DNA of 64,000 bases from positions 554,001 to 618,000 of the forward strand of contig WAEK01000010.1 of assembly GCA_011634665.1 (NCBI GenBank), read 5' to 3'. The position numbers and the translations under genes are program-made. This document shows, one piece after another, positions 19,701 through 30,847 of this stretch. The notes below the pieces were generated by a model. It was not told where the DNA came from. It made no database searches and saw only the letters and a list, made by a program, of their open reading frames with translations. The DNA is from Mortierella sp. BCC40632. Its lineage: Eukaryota > Mortierellomycota > Mortierellomycetes > Mortierellales > Mortierellaceae. The number at the start of each line of letters is the position of its first letter. Within the stretch, counting starts at the first letter, position 1.

Positions 19701-20594
19701 TGTCAGATCGGGATACAAAGTTTACTAGTCAGTTCTGGCAGGAGTTACATCGACTAATGGACACAAGACTAGCCATGTCAACTGCACACCACCCCCAAAC
19801 AGATGGACAATCAGAACGCGCAATCCAAACTCTCACAACGATGCTCCGGTCTGTCATAGATCAACAACAGACAAACTGGGATCTTTCATTACCTTCACTC
19901 GAATTTGGATACAACAACTCGGTCAACCCAACAACTGGTTACTCTCCCTTCTTTTTGAACATGGGCTACCATCCCCGTATCCCATCCGCTCTACTCCAAC
20001 CCCAACCGTCTAAAGCTCCCAAGGTTGAAAGTTTTTGTAAGCGACCAGAGCAGGATACTCAAGGAGGCCCAGGATTCTATTCGACTCGCACAGGAAAGGC
20101 AGACTTGGAACGCAGACAAACATAGGATCGAGCACAGCTTCAAAGAAGGCGACAAAGTCTTGCTCAACGCGGAACATATCACTATCCCAGCAGACCAAAA
20201 CAGACCATCAGATAAACTGAAGCCGAGATTCATTGGACCCTACACACTCCTTCAGCAATTGTCCCCTGTCACCTTCAAAGTTGAATTACCTCCGACAATG
20301 AAAATACACGACGTGTTCCATGTGGATCGTTTCCGACACTATGAAGAGTCGCCAGAATCACTCGGCCCTCGGACAACAGTACATTCAGAACCAGAGCCTG
20401 AAATCATCGATGGAGAAGAAGAGTTTGAAGTAGACAGTATTCTGGACTATCGGTACTATCGACGGCAGCATCAGTTCCTTATTTTATGGAAGGGCTACTC
20501 TCGAGACGAGGCAACATGGGAAAAAGTAAAGGATCTTACACATTGCCAGGAAACTGTGGACGAGTACAAGCAGAAACACGACCTAAATTTTTAA
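16800..20594 (+). pseudogene. pol: element A2 Pol, frameshifted
   Basis: Protease with IDGGAEMNVIS at about 17212-17250, broken by one extra T just before it (ATTTTTAATCG). RT is continuous from about 17960 to 18630 with [24 protein letters not shown] and [14 protein letters not shown]. RNase H at 18660-19060 is broken near 18897. Integrase is continuous at 19520-20030 with MDFVVQLP, IVSDRDTKF and SERAIQT. A GPY module and chromodomain end at 20594. Like A1 it lacks one C in the CTCAAAAAT motif (about 17402) that A3 keeps, so A1 and A2 are sister copies on this site. Confidence 0.9.
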
Positions 20595-20604
20595 AAGGGG
20601 AAGG

Positions 20605-20787
20605 TGCGACAGTGTCCTCTTCAAGCTGCGCCCTTTGCCACTATTTGTGACTGTCCAGTTGCCACCACTGCCGCGCCCCCTTCCATTTGCCACCAAACCA
20701 CTTGTATAAATAGTTAGCTTTCTCATTACTTTAATCTTTAGCAATAAACTGCCCAAACCAAAGACTCCCTGGCCTCTGACTGTTGCA
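20605..20787 (+). repeat. element A2 3' LTR
   Basis: 183 bp, preceded by AAAAGGGGAAGG and followed by the TTAGG duplication. Confidence 0.93.
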
Positions 20788-20792
20788 TTAGG

Positions 20793-20866
20793 GGTTTTAT
20801 TCGTCGGCGCGCACTCATACCACGGTCTGCGGACGTGGCCAGCTAGTTCACAAAAACTACACTATC
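20793..20866 (+). repeat. spacer unit 2, right part
   Basis: Continuation of the spacer unit begun at 15541, ending CACTATC and then joining the outer end of element G's LTR at about 20868. Confidence 0.8.
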
Positions 20867-20867
20867 C

Positions 20868-21222
20868 TACAACAGAAGAGTAGAGAGAAGAAGGAAAAGG
20901 TGGAGGGTGACCCAGAAACGATATAGCTACTAGAAATACAAATGCAGAGAAAGGGAAAAAGACCAGGTACAAAGAGCACCCGCAGAGGGGGCAAGTCAAA
21001 AGGCAGGATCTACAACTAGGGCAAAGGGTCCGAGGGGTCCAGGAGCTGCGAGAGCGGCTCTGCAATAGAAAAGGCGATCGTGGAAGTCGGAGTAAGTCTG
21101 CTTTATTAAGGATAGTGAGGGAAGGGTATTTATACAGGTTGAGGGACTATTTGGGGGCGCGGATAGTGGCGCGCCACTATGTTGTACAGAGGTAGGCGCA
21201 GCAATGTGGCTGTCCTATTTCA
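20868..21222 (-). repeat. element G 3' LTR
   Basis: A minus-strand LTR of about 355 bp running from TGAAATAGGAC (21222) to CTGTTGTA (20868). The inner edge is set by the purine tract AAGACGGGGAGGA, and the outer edge by where the duplicated spacer unit resumes. It holds TATAAATA near 21131 and AATAAA near 21100. A CACTATGT-type inverted motif (TAGTGGCGCGCCACTA, 21165-21180) sits upstream of the TATA box. The last 44 bp recur inverted at 36746-36789. Confidence 0.7.
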
Positions 21223-21262
21223 TCCTCCCCGTCTTGAAAAAAAATATCTAAGTCGTTTTCCG

Positions 21263-21657
21263 TTAGGCTTCAAACTCGGCGAGTACTTCTGGTGCATTCT
21301 TGAGAGCTGTCTTTGATATCCATTGTGCTTCTTCATGGGGGTAGCCTTTCCATAACACAAGGTACTTGAATCCTCGTCCAGCCTTCTTGACATCCAAGAT
21401 CTTTTCAATCTCGTACTCTTCTTCTCCTTCAATGATTTCAGGTGGGGGCCCTGCTGGCACTCTATCACTGAATTCTTCTGGAGACTCTTGATGTTGGATC
21501 AGCAAGTCAGCGTTGAAGACAGGGTGTAGCTTCATCTGAGGAGGCAATTCCAACTTGTATGCATTTTCATGCACTTTCTCGATGATCTTGAAGGGTCCAG
21601 CATTGACGGGTCCCAGCTTTCTTGAGGGCCTGTTGGAGTGGGCTGCCAATCGGACAT
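21263..21657 (-). pseudogene. pol: element G integrase tail and chromodomain, cut by element F
   Basis: The last ~131 codons of a chromovirus Pol: AAHSNRPSRKLGPVNAGPF begins a GPF-type module, followed by YKLELPPQMKLHPVFNADLL and a chromodomain (EEEYEIEKILDVKKAGRG, YLVLWKGYPHEEAQW). The frame is intact and stops with TAA at 21263. F's 3' LTR abuts it at 21658. The upstream part of G is not found beyond F, where instead an inverted G LTR end is present. Confidence 0.8.
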
Positions 21658-21921
21658 TGTCATGGACAAATACAGGACTCTCCTTTAGAGACAGGAAGGT
21701 AAGGGCAAGGAAAGATATTTATTGCAGACTGACGGAAATAGGATGCGCCTATTGCGCCCTTTTATACTAGATTTTTGTTCTTGCTCGAAAATAATAAACT
21801 TCATCCTTTCCGAGTGCTCGCGCACTTCGGAAAGTATAACACAACCTTTTTTCCTCCATCTGCCGATGGAGGATACTTGCCCGCGATCCTATAGTAAGAG
21901 GAGAGTTAATAGGACATGACA
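21658..21921 (-). repeat. element F 3' LTR
   Basis: 264 bp, TGTCATG...CATGACA. TATAAAAGG lies about 36 bp before the AGTCTGCAA site that matches the F primer-binding site. AATAAA overlaps just after it. Preceded by purine tract AGGGAGGGGAT. Confidence 0.92.
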
Positions 21922-21930
21922 ATCCCCTCC

Positions 21931-24639
21931 CTAGGCGCGAGCTCCGAGAGCGCCATCTGGTGGCCTTGGCTTGTCAGGATATCTTGCATGGAAATCTTGT
22001 ACTAGGTCAGGGCAATTTTCGACGTCGGTCACGCTCTGCCACGTCTGCTCGTTGTGACCAAGCCACTTGACCAAATACTGTAGTCGGCGGTATCTCCATC
22101 TTGAATCGAGAATCTCTTCAACCTCCCATTCTACTTCTCCATCTACATCAATTGCAGGAGGGGGAGCAGCAATGCGTCCCGCAATGTCGTTCTCCAGGTA
22201 AGGCTCCAAGAGGGAAACATGGAAGACAGGATGCAGGCGTGACAACTCTGGTGGAAGCTCCAGACGGAATGACCGCGAGCCTACTGCCTCTGTGATCTTG
22301 AATGGACCCAATCTAACATTGTCCAACTTCGAGGAGGGGCGCTTGGTCTGGATGTTGGTTCGAAGCAACCACACCTGGTCATTGACCTGGAGGGGGTTGA
22401 TCTTGTGTGCGGTTGTTGTAATTTCTTTTCGTGGGCTTCGTTGGCGTACTCAATATGGAACTTGAGGTCTTCTTGCAACTCTTTTAATTCTTGGAGGCGG
22501 TGTTCGGCTCTGGGGTTGTTGACTGCGACTCTTGGGATGCTGACATTGAAGCGAGGGTGGTACCCAAGGCACGCATAGAAGGGTGTCGTGTGGATCGACG
22601 AATGGACAGTATTATTGTAACAGAACTGTGCCATCGGCAAAAGGTCAGCCCAATTGTCTTGCTGGTAGTTGAGGAAGCAACGGAGGTATTGCTCTAGGGT
22701 GGAGTTGGTGCGTTCTGCTTGTCCGTTAGCCTGTTGGTGGTATGCTGTTGTCGTGTTTTGATTAATCCTAAGGGCGCTAAGGAAGTGACGTGTGTACTCG
22801 GCAGTGAAGACTGTTCCTCGGTCTGTCAAGATGTCGTCAGGTAGACCATGGCTGGACACGACATTGTTCAAAAAGAGGGTGGCGAGGGAGTCAGCATCCA
22901 CATTACTTGTAGTGGGGACAAAATGCGCCATCTTGGTTAGGCGATCAACAGCGACCAGGATTGCTGTGAACCCCTTTGACAAAGGAAGCTGGGTAATGAA
23001 GTCCACAGAGATAGAAGACCATGGTACTTCGGGGGCAGGGACTGGGACATAGAGGCCGTAAGGTTTATGACGGGACTTCTTGTTGCGCTGGCAGATGTCA
23101 CAGGTGCTCACAAATCTCTTGACAAACATCCTCATGGTTGGCCAATAATAGGTACGGCTGACTAGCTCATGAGTCTTGTACATGCCAAAGTGTCCTGCAT
23201 TGGGCCTGTCATGGCATTCGGTCAGAATATCCCTCTGAATCTCTTCATCATCTGGTACGGCTATTTTGCCCATCATAGAACAGGAGGCCGTTGTCATAGG
23301 ACCATTCTGTGTATGCCTCTGGATCTTGCTGGACGCCTTCGATAATTTCTTGGAAGTCCTCATAATCCTGATAGGAATTCTTGAGGCGATCAGTGATGTC
23401 CGCTGGGGGCTCGGTCGGGTTCTTCTCCGTCATTGGCCAGCTCTATTTCCTCATCATCGGCCATGATGGGGGCAATGGATGCAGTCGCTTGGAGGGTGGT
23501 CTCTGATTTAGGTAAGAGCGCGACATGAACGCGGTCCCCCCTTCAGGAGGGTACATGCGGGAAAAGAGCATCTGCGGCACCATTCAGGACTCCAGGGCGA
23601 TACACTACACGGACGTTAAACTTGGACAAACGCTCGGCATAGCGGATTTGGCGATCACTCAAAGAACGCTTCTCAGAGAAGTACTCCAGATTCTTGTGAT
23701 CGGTCAGGATCGTTGCAGGGAAGGGTGAATAGGCGAAGAAGTGGCGGAAGTGCTCCAGCCTTCGATTGCAGCGAGGAGCTCGGTGTCATGGACATGGTAG
23801 TTCCTTTCAGGGCCGGATAGTGACCTGGAATGAAAGGCAATGGGGCGTAAGACTCCATTGTCATCTGGCTGGCTACAAATCATGCCAATGGCATCCTTGG
23901 AAGCATCGGGCTCGAGGAAACAGGGCTTGGCAGGGTCGAAATGTTGCAGGATTGGCTCTGATGTGAACAACCTTTTTAAATTATCAAAGGCTTCTTGCGC
24001 TTTAGCGTCCCACTCAAATGGGACTCCTTTCTTGAGCAGTCGAGTTATGGCGGACACGACCCCCGAAAAGAACTTGATGAATCGTCGATAGAAGTTGGCA
24101 AACCCGAGGAATGCTTGGATATCACGGACAGACGTGGGTGTGGGCCAGGAGAGGACTACAGCGACTTTCTTGGGGTCCATTGAGATGCCATCTGGCGAGA
24201 TAACATAGCCAAGAAATTCTACCTTGGTTACATTGAACTCACACTTTTCTGCGCTCACTTGTAGGTCGGCGTCCATCAGCAATTGCATGATCCTTCGTAC
24301 ATGGGTCCTGTGAGTCTCGGTGTCTGGCGAATAGATCAGGATGTCGTCCATATACGCAACGACATGTTCGTCAAGGGCTTCTCGCAGGACGTCGTTGATA
24401 AACGCTTGGAAGGTAGCAGGTGCATTGGTCAGGCCAAACGGCATCACGGTATACTCGAAGTGCCCATAACGAGTGCGAAAGGCTGTCTTCCACTCATCGC
24501 CTTTCGCAATTCTTATCAGGTTGTAGGCCCCTTTAAGGTCAAGCTTGGTAAATATGCGGGCCGAGCCAAGTCGTTCAAGGGTCTCTGATATCAGGGGTAA
24601 TGGGCAACGATTCTTGACAGTGATCTTGTTTAGTGCTCG
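21931..24639 (-). pseudogene. pol: element F Pol, RT to chromodomain, frameshifted
   Basis: Reading on the minus strand from the H insertion: RT resumes RALNKITVKN and passes [18 protein letters not shown] and AYMDDILIYS (YMDD rather than the YLDD of A, E and H). RNase H follows (FLEPDASKDAIGMICSQPDD). Integrase at about 22281-23363 has an HHCC finger (HDRPNAGHFGMYKTH to CDICQRNK), SVDFITQLP, ILTDRGTVF and AERTNSTLEQ. The chromodomain, about 21931-22150, contains LQYLVKWLGHNEQTW. The stop TAG at 21931 overlaps the purine tract. Breaks near 22370 and 23430-23760 interrupt the frame. Confidence 0.88.
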
Positions 24640-24644
24640 GTAGT

Positions 24645-24806
24645 TCTAACAAAGAAGGGAGTGGCAGGAAAAGATGATCTTTATTGGTGGTAGGTGAAGG
24701 GACTATTTATACATGTGAGTGAGGTGGACCTTTTAAGTTATAGGGGTGGGAGTGGACATGACCTCAAAGGTTAAAGGGGTGGGTGCTGATGGTCGATACT
24801 GTGACA
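24645..24806 (-). repeat. element H 3' LTR
   Basis: 162 bp with TATAAATAG near 24713 and AATAAAGAT near 24680. The boundary on the low side is fixed by the GTAGT duplication, which puts the LTR end at GTTAGA rather than at a canonical CA. Confidence 0.88.
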
Positions 24807-27250
24807 CCTTCCCCCATTAAGTGAAGCAGGTCGTGATCCTTACAGTACTGTCTAAGGGTGTCTTCACAATGTGAAAGATTTTTGAGAGGCTCCCAGGTGG
24901 CATCTGAAGCAGCATCGTACCCGACCCATTTGACAAGAAAACTTGTCTTTTTCGTTTTGGGTGTCGTCCTGTGCGCTAAGATAGCCTCTACTTCATGTTC
25001 CTCATTACCCTCAATGATATCGGGTTCTGGAGGAGGTGAAGTCCGACGGCCAAGCGACTCTGGAGATGGAACAAACGGTTTAAAACGGTCGACATGAAAT
25101 ACGTCATGTATTTTCAATGTAGGGGGGGGTAGCTCGACCTTGAAGGAGACCGGGCTTCGTTGTTCGAGGAGTGTGAACGGGCCAAAGTATCGAGCCTGTA
25201 GTGATGCAGCTGGTCGGCTAGAGTCATACGCAGTTGTGATGTTTTCCGTACTGAGCAAGACTTGGTCTCCCACTTTGAATGAGTGTGGCCTCCGGTGAGC
25301 ATCAGCATTCTTGATTTGCTGATTCTGAGCCGAGAGAAGGCTGTCTTGTGCCAGAGATAATGAGGTCTTCTGCAAGGCAACAAATTTGTCCATGTCTGTG
25401 GGACAAGCTTCTTCAGGGGCCCGAGGAGGGAAGCAGGAACCCGTGGATGGAATCCATGATTGAAAAAAATGGGGAGACTCCTGTGGATGAATTGACGGCA
25501 TTGTTGTATGCGAATTCTGCAGCAGGGAGGTATAGGTCCCAGTCATCCTGTTTGTGGTTCACTAGACTCCGAAGAACTGACTTAAGAGTTTGAATGGCTC
25601 GCTCGGATTGACCATCTGTCTGCGGATGAAATGCTGAGGACATGGCAAGCTTCGTTCCTAGTCGCTCGTGGAGGCGCTTCCAGAAGGAACTAGTGAACTT
25701 GCTATCCCGGTCGGAGACAATCGTGGAGGGCAACCCATGGAGGCGAAAGACATTTGCAAAGAAACAATTGGCAACGTCCTTTGCTGAATCTGTAGTCCGA
25801 CTAGGAGCAAAATGGACCTGTTTCGACAATTTGTCTACGAAGACAGTGATTGCATCGAATTTGCGTGCTGTTTGTGGTAGTTTTACCACGAAATCCATTG
25901 ATACTGTGTCCCAACGTTGTTCTGGAATGGCTAAAGGTTGAAGAAGTCCAGCTGGAAGGCGGCGGACTGCTTTGTTACGTTGGCAGCTCGAGCAGGATTC
26001 GACATACCGTCGGACATCATTTGACATCTTGGGCCAATAGGCAAACCGCCGTAAGGTGGCGTATGTCTTGTCAAAGCCGAAGTGGCCTGATATTGCAGCA
26101 TCATGAACCTCGTGGAGTAGGATTAAACGCAGAGTGGACGACTTCGGGACGCAGAGTAATAGGTCACCCTTGCGCTCGACATACAATAGACCGTCCTGCA
26201 AAAAGTAGTGTGGTGGTGATTGGCCTTGAAGACACCTCTCATAGACGGGGAGCAAGACCAGGGTCATCAGCATACCCCTCTATAACGTGCTGTCTCCAAC
26301 TTGTATCCGTCTGAAGGCTGAAAAAGAGTTGATGGACATAGGGACAGGATCTGGTTCAAGTTTATCAGGTTCGCGGTGGTCCGGACGACGAGAGAGAGCA
26401 TCTGGTACGATGTTCTCAATTCCCCGCTTGAACTTGAACTCGAAATCATACTCTTGGAGGAGTTCCATCCATCTCGCCTGGCGCCTTGTCAGTTTGGGCT
26501 GGGTTGGAAAGTGTCTCAGCGTATCGTGATCGGTATATACAATAAAGTGTGAACCGTCTAAGTAAAAGCGCCATGTTTTGAGGGCGTGGACAACAGCCAG
26601 GAGTTCCTGTTCATGGGTAGGGTAGTTCCGTTCAGCTGGGTTTAGTTTGCGGGATGTAAATGCGACAGGTCTGGATGATCCGTCGGCGTCTGTTTGAAAA
26701 AAAGAACAGCACCTATGGCAAATCCAGAGGCATCAGTCTCCACTGTGGACGGCAGATCGGGGTCAAAGATTCGTAGGACTGGAGCGGAGCTGATTGCAGA
26801 TTTGAGGCTAAGGAATGCTTGTTCGCTGTTTTCATCCCATACGAACTGATGGTTTTCGCCAAGGAGGGAGGTGAGGGGAAGTGCGATGTCGGCAAAATTC
26901 TTGATATATTGGTGATAAAATTGGGCAAGACCAAGAAATTGCTGAACGTCGCGTTGTTTCTCCGGTCGTGGCCATTCACGAATCGCTTTAACAAGCCCAG
27001 CATTGGTGTGAACGCCATCTTTGGTTATTACATGGCCGAGAAACTCCGTTTCTTCTTTCATGAAAGAGCACTTGCTCAGCTTGGCGTACAGTCCATGTTT
27101 TCGGAGGAGGGCAAGGACACTTCGAATATGGCGGAGATGCTCGGTCTTGGTTTTTGAATAAATCAAGATATCGTCGAGGTAGACGACAACCCACTTGTCC
27201 AGAACAGGATCGAGTACTTTCAGCATCATATTGGAAAAGGAAGCCGGTGC
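24764..27250 (-). pseudogene. pol: element H Pol, RT palm to chromodomain
   Basis: From the I insertion: APASFSNMM, then YLDDILIYSKTK, RNase H (STVETDASGFAIGAVLF), and integrase at about 25413-26273 with HHCC finger (HDAAISGHFGFDKTY to CSSCQRNK), MDFVVKLP, IVSDRDSKF and SERAIQT. A GPF module follows (YFGPFTLLEQRSPVSFK), then a chromodomain (EHEVEAILAHRT, LVKWVGYDAASDATWEP). Breaks lie near 26270 and 25470. The last open frame reads through the purine tract into the LTR and stops at 24764-24766, about 40 bp into U3. One base difference in the TTCACTTAATGG stretch would give a stop at the expected place. Confidence 0.88.
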
Positions 27251-27253
27251 ATT

Positions 27254-27791
27254 AGCCCCCGTCAGACATAAATTTTTGGACTGGTGCGTTTTTCTGGTGC
27301 GATTCCCATTTTTAGACGAAACGAACCTCCTACCAAAAATGTCAAAGAAAATTCCGCACCTCCTTCCATAAAAGTCAAAAACCATCAAAACGCACCAGGT
27401 GCGTTCAGAGCTGAAAACGCACCTGGTGCGTTTTCACTATGGAATTAGGTTGCTCGGCTTCCAGACTAGCTAGAACGATGGGAGAAGTTGCGTTGGATAG
27501 AGGTTTTCCCTATGATCTCTAAAAATCTCATAGTTTCGTGATCCCTGATCAACTGCTGAGGATAACAACGTAAACAAAATGGTTATCTATACATAAATCT
27601 CAGCCAAGTACTCCTCATGCAATGCGAAATCTGTCACACTCACTCTTCGGGCATTGTTAAAAAAAAAAAAAACTCCCCTTAGGTATCCCGGGAACCATGG
27701 GAACTATGAGCACCTTGCGTGAGAAAAACCATGCCCATATAAATTTAATCATCCTCTTCTTCTTCCCCTCCTCCTCCTCCTCCCACTCTTC
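27254..27791 (+). repeat. transposon I left inverted repeat
   Basis: About 540 bp matching 30848-31397 in inverse. It contains half-sites GGTGCGTT near 27283 and 27296 and two 17-nt palindromes, AACGCACCAGGTGCGTT (27389-27405) and AACGCACCTGGTGCGTT (27416-27432). Farther in are an A run and a TATA-type box (CATATAAATTTAATC, about 27736) before the Myb-like gene. Confidence 0.9.
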
Positions 27792-28026
27792 ATCCTTCTC
27801 CCACTCTTCTTCGTCTTCTCTGTCTTCATTTCCGTCTCATTTTTTCTCCTCTCCTCATCTCTCTCCTCCTTACATCGACGTCTCCCTCAATGGAGAACGA
27901 ACTTCTTGCCTCAACTAGCAACAACAGCAAGTGACTTCAACATCATTTTACTTTCCGCGTTAGGCTATTGCCAAATGTATCCAGTATTGACAGCATTTCG
28001 AATGGATCTTTTTAGATGTTGGCCCG

Positions 28027-29424
28027 ATGTACAAGTTTGTTGTTCCGCGCAATACCTCCACTTTTGTTGATATCAGGACGCCAAGCTCTAACAAGATTGT
28101 CAAAGGCAAGAAGGACATCGAGCGGGAGCTAATCCTTCAATGGTTAGAAGACAATAGGAACTTTGGGGCTGTTTTCGGGAGACAAAAGACGCAAGTAGGA
28201 GTAAAGGCGGAGACTGCTTCGCAAGCGTGGGATAGAGCTGCAAAATTCCTTAACAGAGAGGCTAACCTGTCCTTAACTAAGGACAGTGCGAAGCACCGTG
28301 TTCTACGATACCGCAAAAATATATTATGAGACTGCAAGGATGGCCAAACGAACAGGGGCAGGAGTGACAGAAGACGAAGATGATAACTTCGATGAGAAGC
28401 TGAATCGACAGTGTTACGGATTTTCAAGGTGGGAGGCATTGTTTGGTAACAATCCGCATTTAAGCCCTGCATGCGAGGCATCATCCGGAAGTGGAATAGT
28501 GAGGTTCAAGTCGAGGACTAAAGACTACAGTCTTGATGATATCTCGGTTCAGGAGGAGAGTGAGGAGGGTGACAGGGGGGATGAAGGGAAAGTAGGGAGC
28601 GGAGGAAGAGGGGAGGAGGGGGGAGGAGGAGGAGGAGGAGGAGGAGGAGGAGGAGGAGGAGGAGGAGGAGGAGGAGGAGGAGGAGGAGGAGGAGGAGGAG
28701 GAGGAGGAGGAGGAGGAGGAGGAGGAGGAGGAGGAGGAGGAGGAGGAGGAAGAAGAGAAGGAGGAGAAGAAGAGGAGAAGGAGAGGGACCAAAAAGACGC
28801 CTTTACTAAGCACAGGTCCAGAGCTTCGACGCCATACACACAAAGCACACTCTCGAAGAGAAGATGTTCACGCGAGCAACCGAAATCATCGAAGGGACCC
28901 TCTGAAGAACCCAAAGTGCGAACGAATCGTCCAGCATCATTACACGGCCATCAACCAGCGGGGAAAGCAAAAAAGGCTAGATATGCTCATGAAATGGAGA
29001 GCATATTGGCAAGTAAATTCTCAGGTAATTTCTGGTTCATTCAAAATCTCAATTATGTTTAAATTATCTTATTGTATTTGTTCCGCTACTAACGAATCTG
29101 GCGCCATGCTAAATAGAAGCGCGCAAGCTTGAGGAAGAGAGATGGATCCGCGAAGACAGTAAGGAGAAGGAAAGGCAAGAACGCGAAGACAAGAAGGAGA
29201 AAGAAAGGCAAGAGCGCGAAGACAAGAAGGACAAGGAAAGAAGAGATCACGAGACGGCCCTCCTCAAAGGAAAGCTTGCGATGTCAATGCTTCAAAGTGG
29301 TATGAAAAGTGATGCGATCGAATCACTTCTTGGCAGTATTTTTGGGGGTGGGATTCCAGTAAACCCATCTAGTGACTTTGTTTCCACTTCTACCCCTACT
29401 GGAGATTACCAAGAGTTAGCTTAG
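28027..29424 (+). CDS. Myb/SANT-like second protein of Harbinger transposon I
   Basis: The N-terminal domain (residues ~25-100: RELILQWLEDNRNFGAVF, then TASQAWDRAAKFLNRE and AKHRVLRYRKN) has the trihelical Myb/SANT-like pattern of Harbinger accessory proteins, which bring transposase to the nucleus and the ends. A one-base frame difference at about 28315 separates it from YYETARMAKRTG. The middle holds a long poly-Gly run from a GGA microsatellite. The C-terminus is charged coiled coil (repeats of KERQEREDKK) ending in MLQSGMKSDAIESLLGSIFG. An intron at 29025-29116 (GTAATT...TAG, branch TACTAAC) joins SerGlu in frame; the stop is TAG 29422-29424. The upstream start is not certain. Confidence 0.72.
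28621..28751 (+). repeat. (GGA)n microsatellite within the Myb-like gene
   Basis: Roughly 43 nearly uninterrupted GGA units. Read in the gene's frame they give a poly-glycine tract. Antisense frames give poly-Ser and poly-Pro runs that are not genes. Confidence 0.95.
29025..29116 (+). other. intron of the Myb-like gene
   Basis: 92 nt, GTAATT at the 5' end, TACTAAC about 23 nt before the 3' AG. Removal keeps the frame and continues a charged coiled coil. Confidence 0.8.
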
Positions 29425-29514
29425 CCCTTGCTGTACTTATTTCTTTGTCATCAGCCACTGTTTCTTTCAAACTCTTCCCCGATGGCACATTAAAGAAACA
29501 AAGAGTTGTATTAA

Positions 29515-30780
29515 CTATCTATTTTTTGCTCTGTTTGTTTCGAGCGTTGTCTTCTTCAGCGTTTCGCGGAATGTGATGCCCGGAATGGTAGACTGGAATC
29601 TGACAACTGATGACTCTGTATATTGCGACCTCTTCTCTTGCTCCATCATCCATGGGTCGTTTACATGGGCCATGATATTGTGAAGTACACAACAAGCAAT
29701 GACCCATGAGCAAAGATTCTCCATGCCACAGTCATTGTGGAGACGATGTCGTAGCTCTTTTTTCAGCGATTGCCAGCGGCCTTTAAGTACCCCGATACAG
29801 TGTTCATTTCGGACACGAGAGCAGGCCAAATAAAAATTGAACTCTGTGTTGTCTGGGAGGTCTGCTTTAGGAGACTTGTAGGCAGGAATGCAGTGCTTCG
29901 TTACCGCATAAGCTGAATCTGCTAGGAGATACTCGCCAGGGGAGAAAAACTTCTTGGGGGTTTGAAACTGTTCCATTCGCTTAGAAACGGTAGAATCCGC
30001 AGCAGAACCTGGACATCCAGTGTGTACTGCGATGATCCGACCATCCATATCACAGACGATCTGGGCATTGACTGAATACCTGTATTGAACAAATTAATGT
30101 TAGTAAAGGTAGCATAATATAGTATACATCAACATCATATTATTATCTTACCTTTTTTTACGATCAAAATAAGCAGCGCCTTCTTGGACAGGTTTCTGTG
30201 ACAATGGGAAAGTAGTTCCATCAATGAATCCAACGCAGCCAGGGAACCCTTCTTTACGCATGCGTCGGCCATGCTCCTCTCTTTCGTGCTTTTCAGGCCA
30301 CTTGATCCATCTGGGCGCAATAGACACTAGTGCCTTCACCACCCTGTTAGTAAATGCTACAACGGATCCAACTCCTACGCCCACATCTGTCGCAATAATC
30401 GGCACAGAAGCTCTGCTCCCATAATGTCCTAGTCGTTCAAGAGCAATTGCCAACTGCCAGGCTGGATGTGTTTGTTGAAAGTTGGAGTTGTTGAGAAAGA
30501 CTGGGTGTTGTTCAATCAGCTCCACAATAAATGAAAAACCGTACCGGGTTGTGCGGTAGCGTTGACGGAATTCAGTCTCTGTATATGAGTCGAACTTGAC
30601 TGTAAAAAAGTGGTCGTCACGCTTTTTTCGGCTGGGCCTATCGAAATAACGGGATTCATTTATAATGGCGTACTTGATGATGGCCAGGTCCTCCAGGTCC
30701 GAGTCAGAGTCTATTAGAGCGAGTGTAAACATATCCATCGCTTCCTTGAGGGCTTCCTGACGCTTCGAATTTTGCGACAT
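29515..30780 (-). CDS. Harbinger DDE transposase (two exons)
   Basis: Exon 1 is 30780-30152 and exon 2 is 30079-29515, separated by a 72-nt intron (30080-30151, GTAAGA...ACAG). The join gives DRKKRYSVNAQIVCD and a protein of about 397 residues, normal for the family. The N-terminal part has the helix-turn-helix-like block (FVIL-type EFRQRYRTTRYGFSFIVELI). The catalytic triad is visible: D in GFIDGTTFPL, D in LLADSAYAV, and E in RNEHCIGVLKGRW. The protein would cut and join the element ends. All catalytic residues and the frame are intact, so this copy may be active. Start ATG at 30780 lies just inside the right inverted repeat, downstream of its TATA box. Confidence 0.9.
30080..30151 (-). other. 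intron of the Harbinger transposase gene
   Basis: 72 nt with GTAAGA donor and TTCAATACAG acceptor on the minus strand, and a CTAAC branch-like site. Splicing removes the TAA that would otherwise end exon 1. Confidence 0.85.
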
Positions 30781-30847
30781 GGTGGTTGATGCAAGGAGGA
30801 GAGAGATGAAGACAAGGAGGAAGACGAAGGGGAAGAAGAAGAAGAAG

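Larger units (their letters stand above)
15571..20787 (+). mobile_element. element A copy 2, complete Ty3/gypsy chromovirus
   Basis: 5,217 bp with 183-bp LTRs (15571-15753 and 20605-20787). The target duplication is TTAGG, perfect at 15566-15570 and 20788-20792. Order and motifs are those of A1. It inserted into the second unit of the duplicated spacer downstream of the tRNA-Lys gene. It differs from A1 almost only by one- to three-base changes in homopolymer runs. Confidence 0.95.

Noticed and set aside
22491..24588. Plus-strand frames across element F
   Set aside because: Antisense to well-supported integrase, RNase H and RT motifs; no independent coding signal.
27254..27257. 2-bp TA duplication for the Harbinger element
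   Set aside because: Flanks can be read as TA, but only ATT with ends AGCCCCC restores the interrupted RT codons exactly (LTNAPASF).
28481..28914. Minus-strand frames of poly-Ser and poly-Pro
   Set aside because: They are antisense readings of the GGA microsatellite within the Myb-like gene and have no other content.
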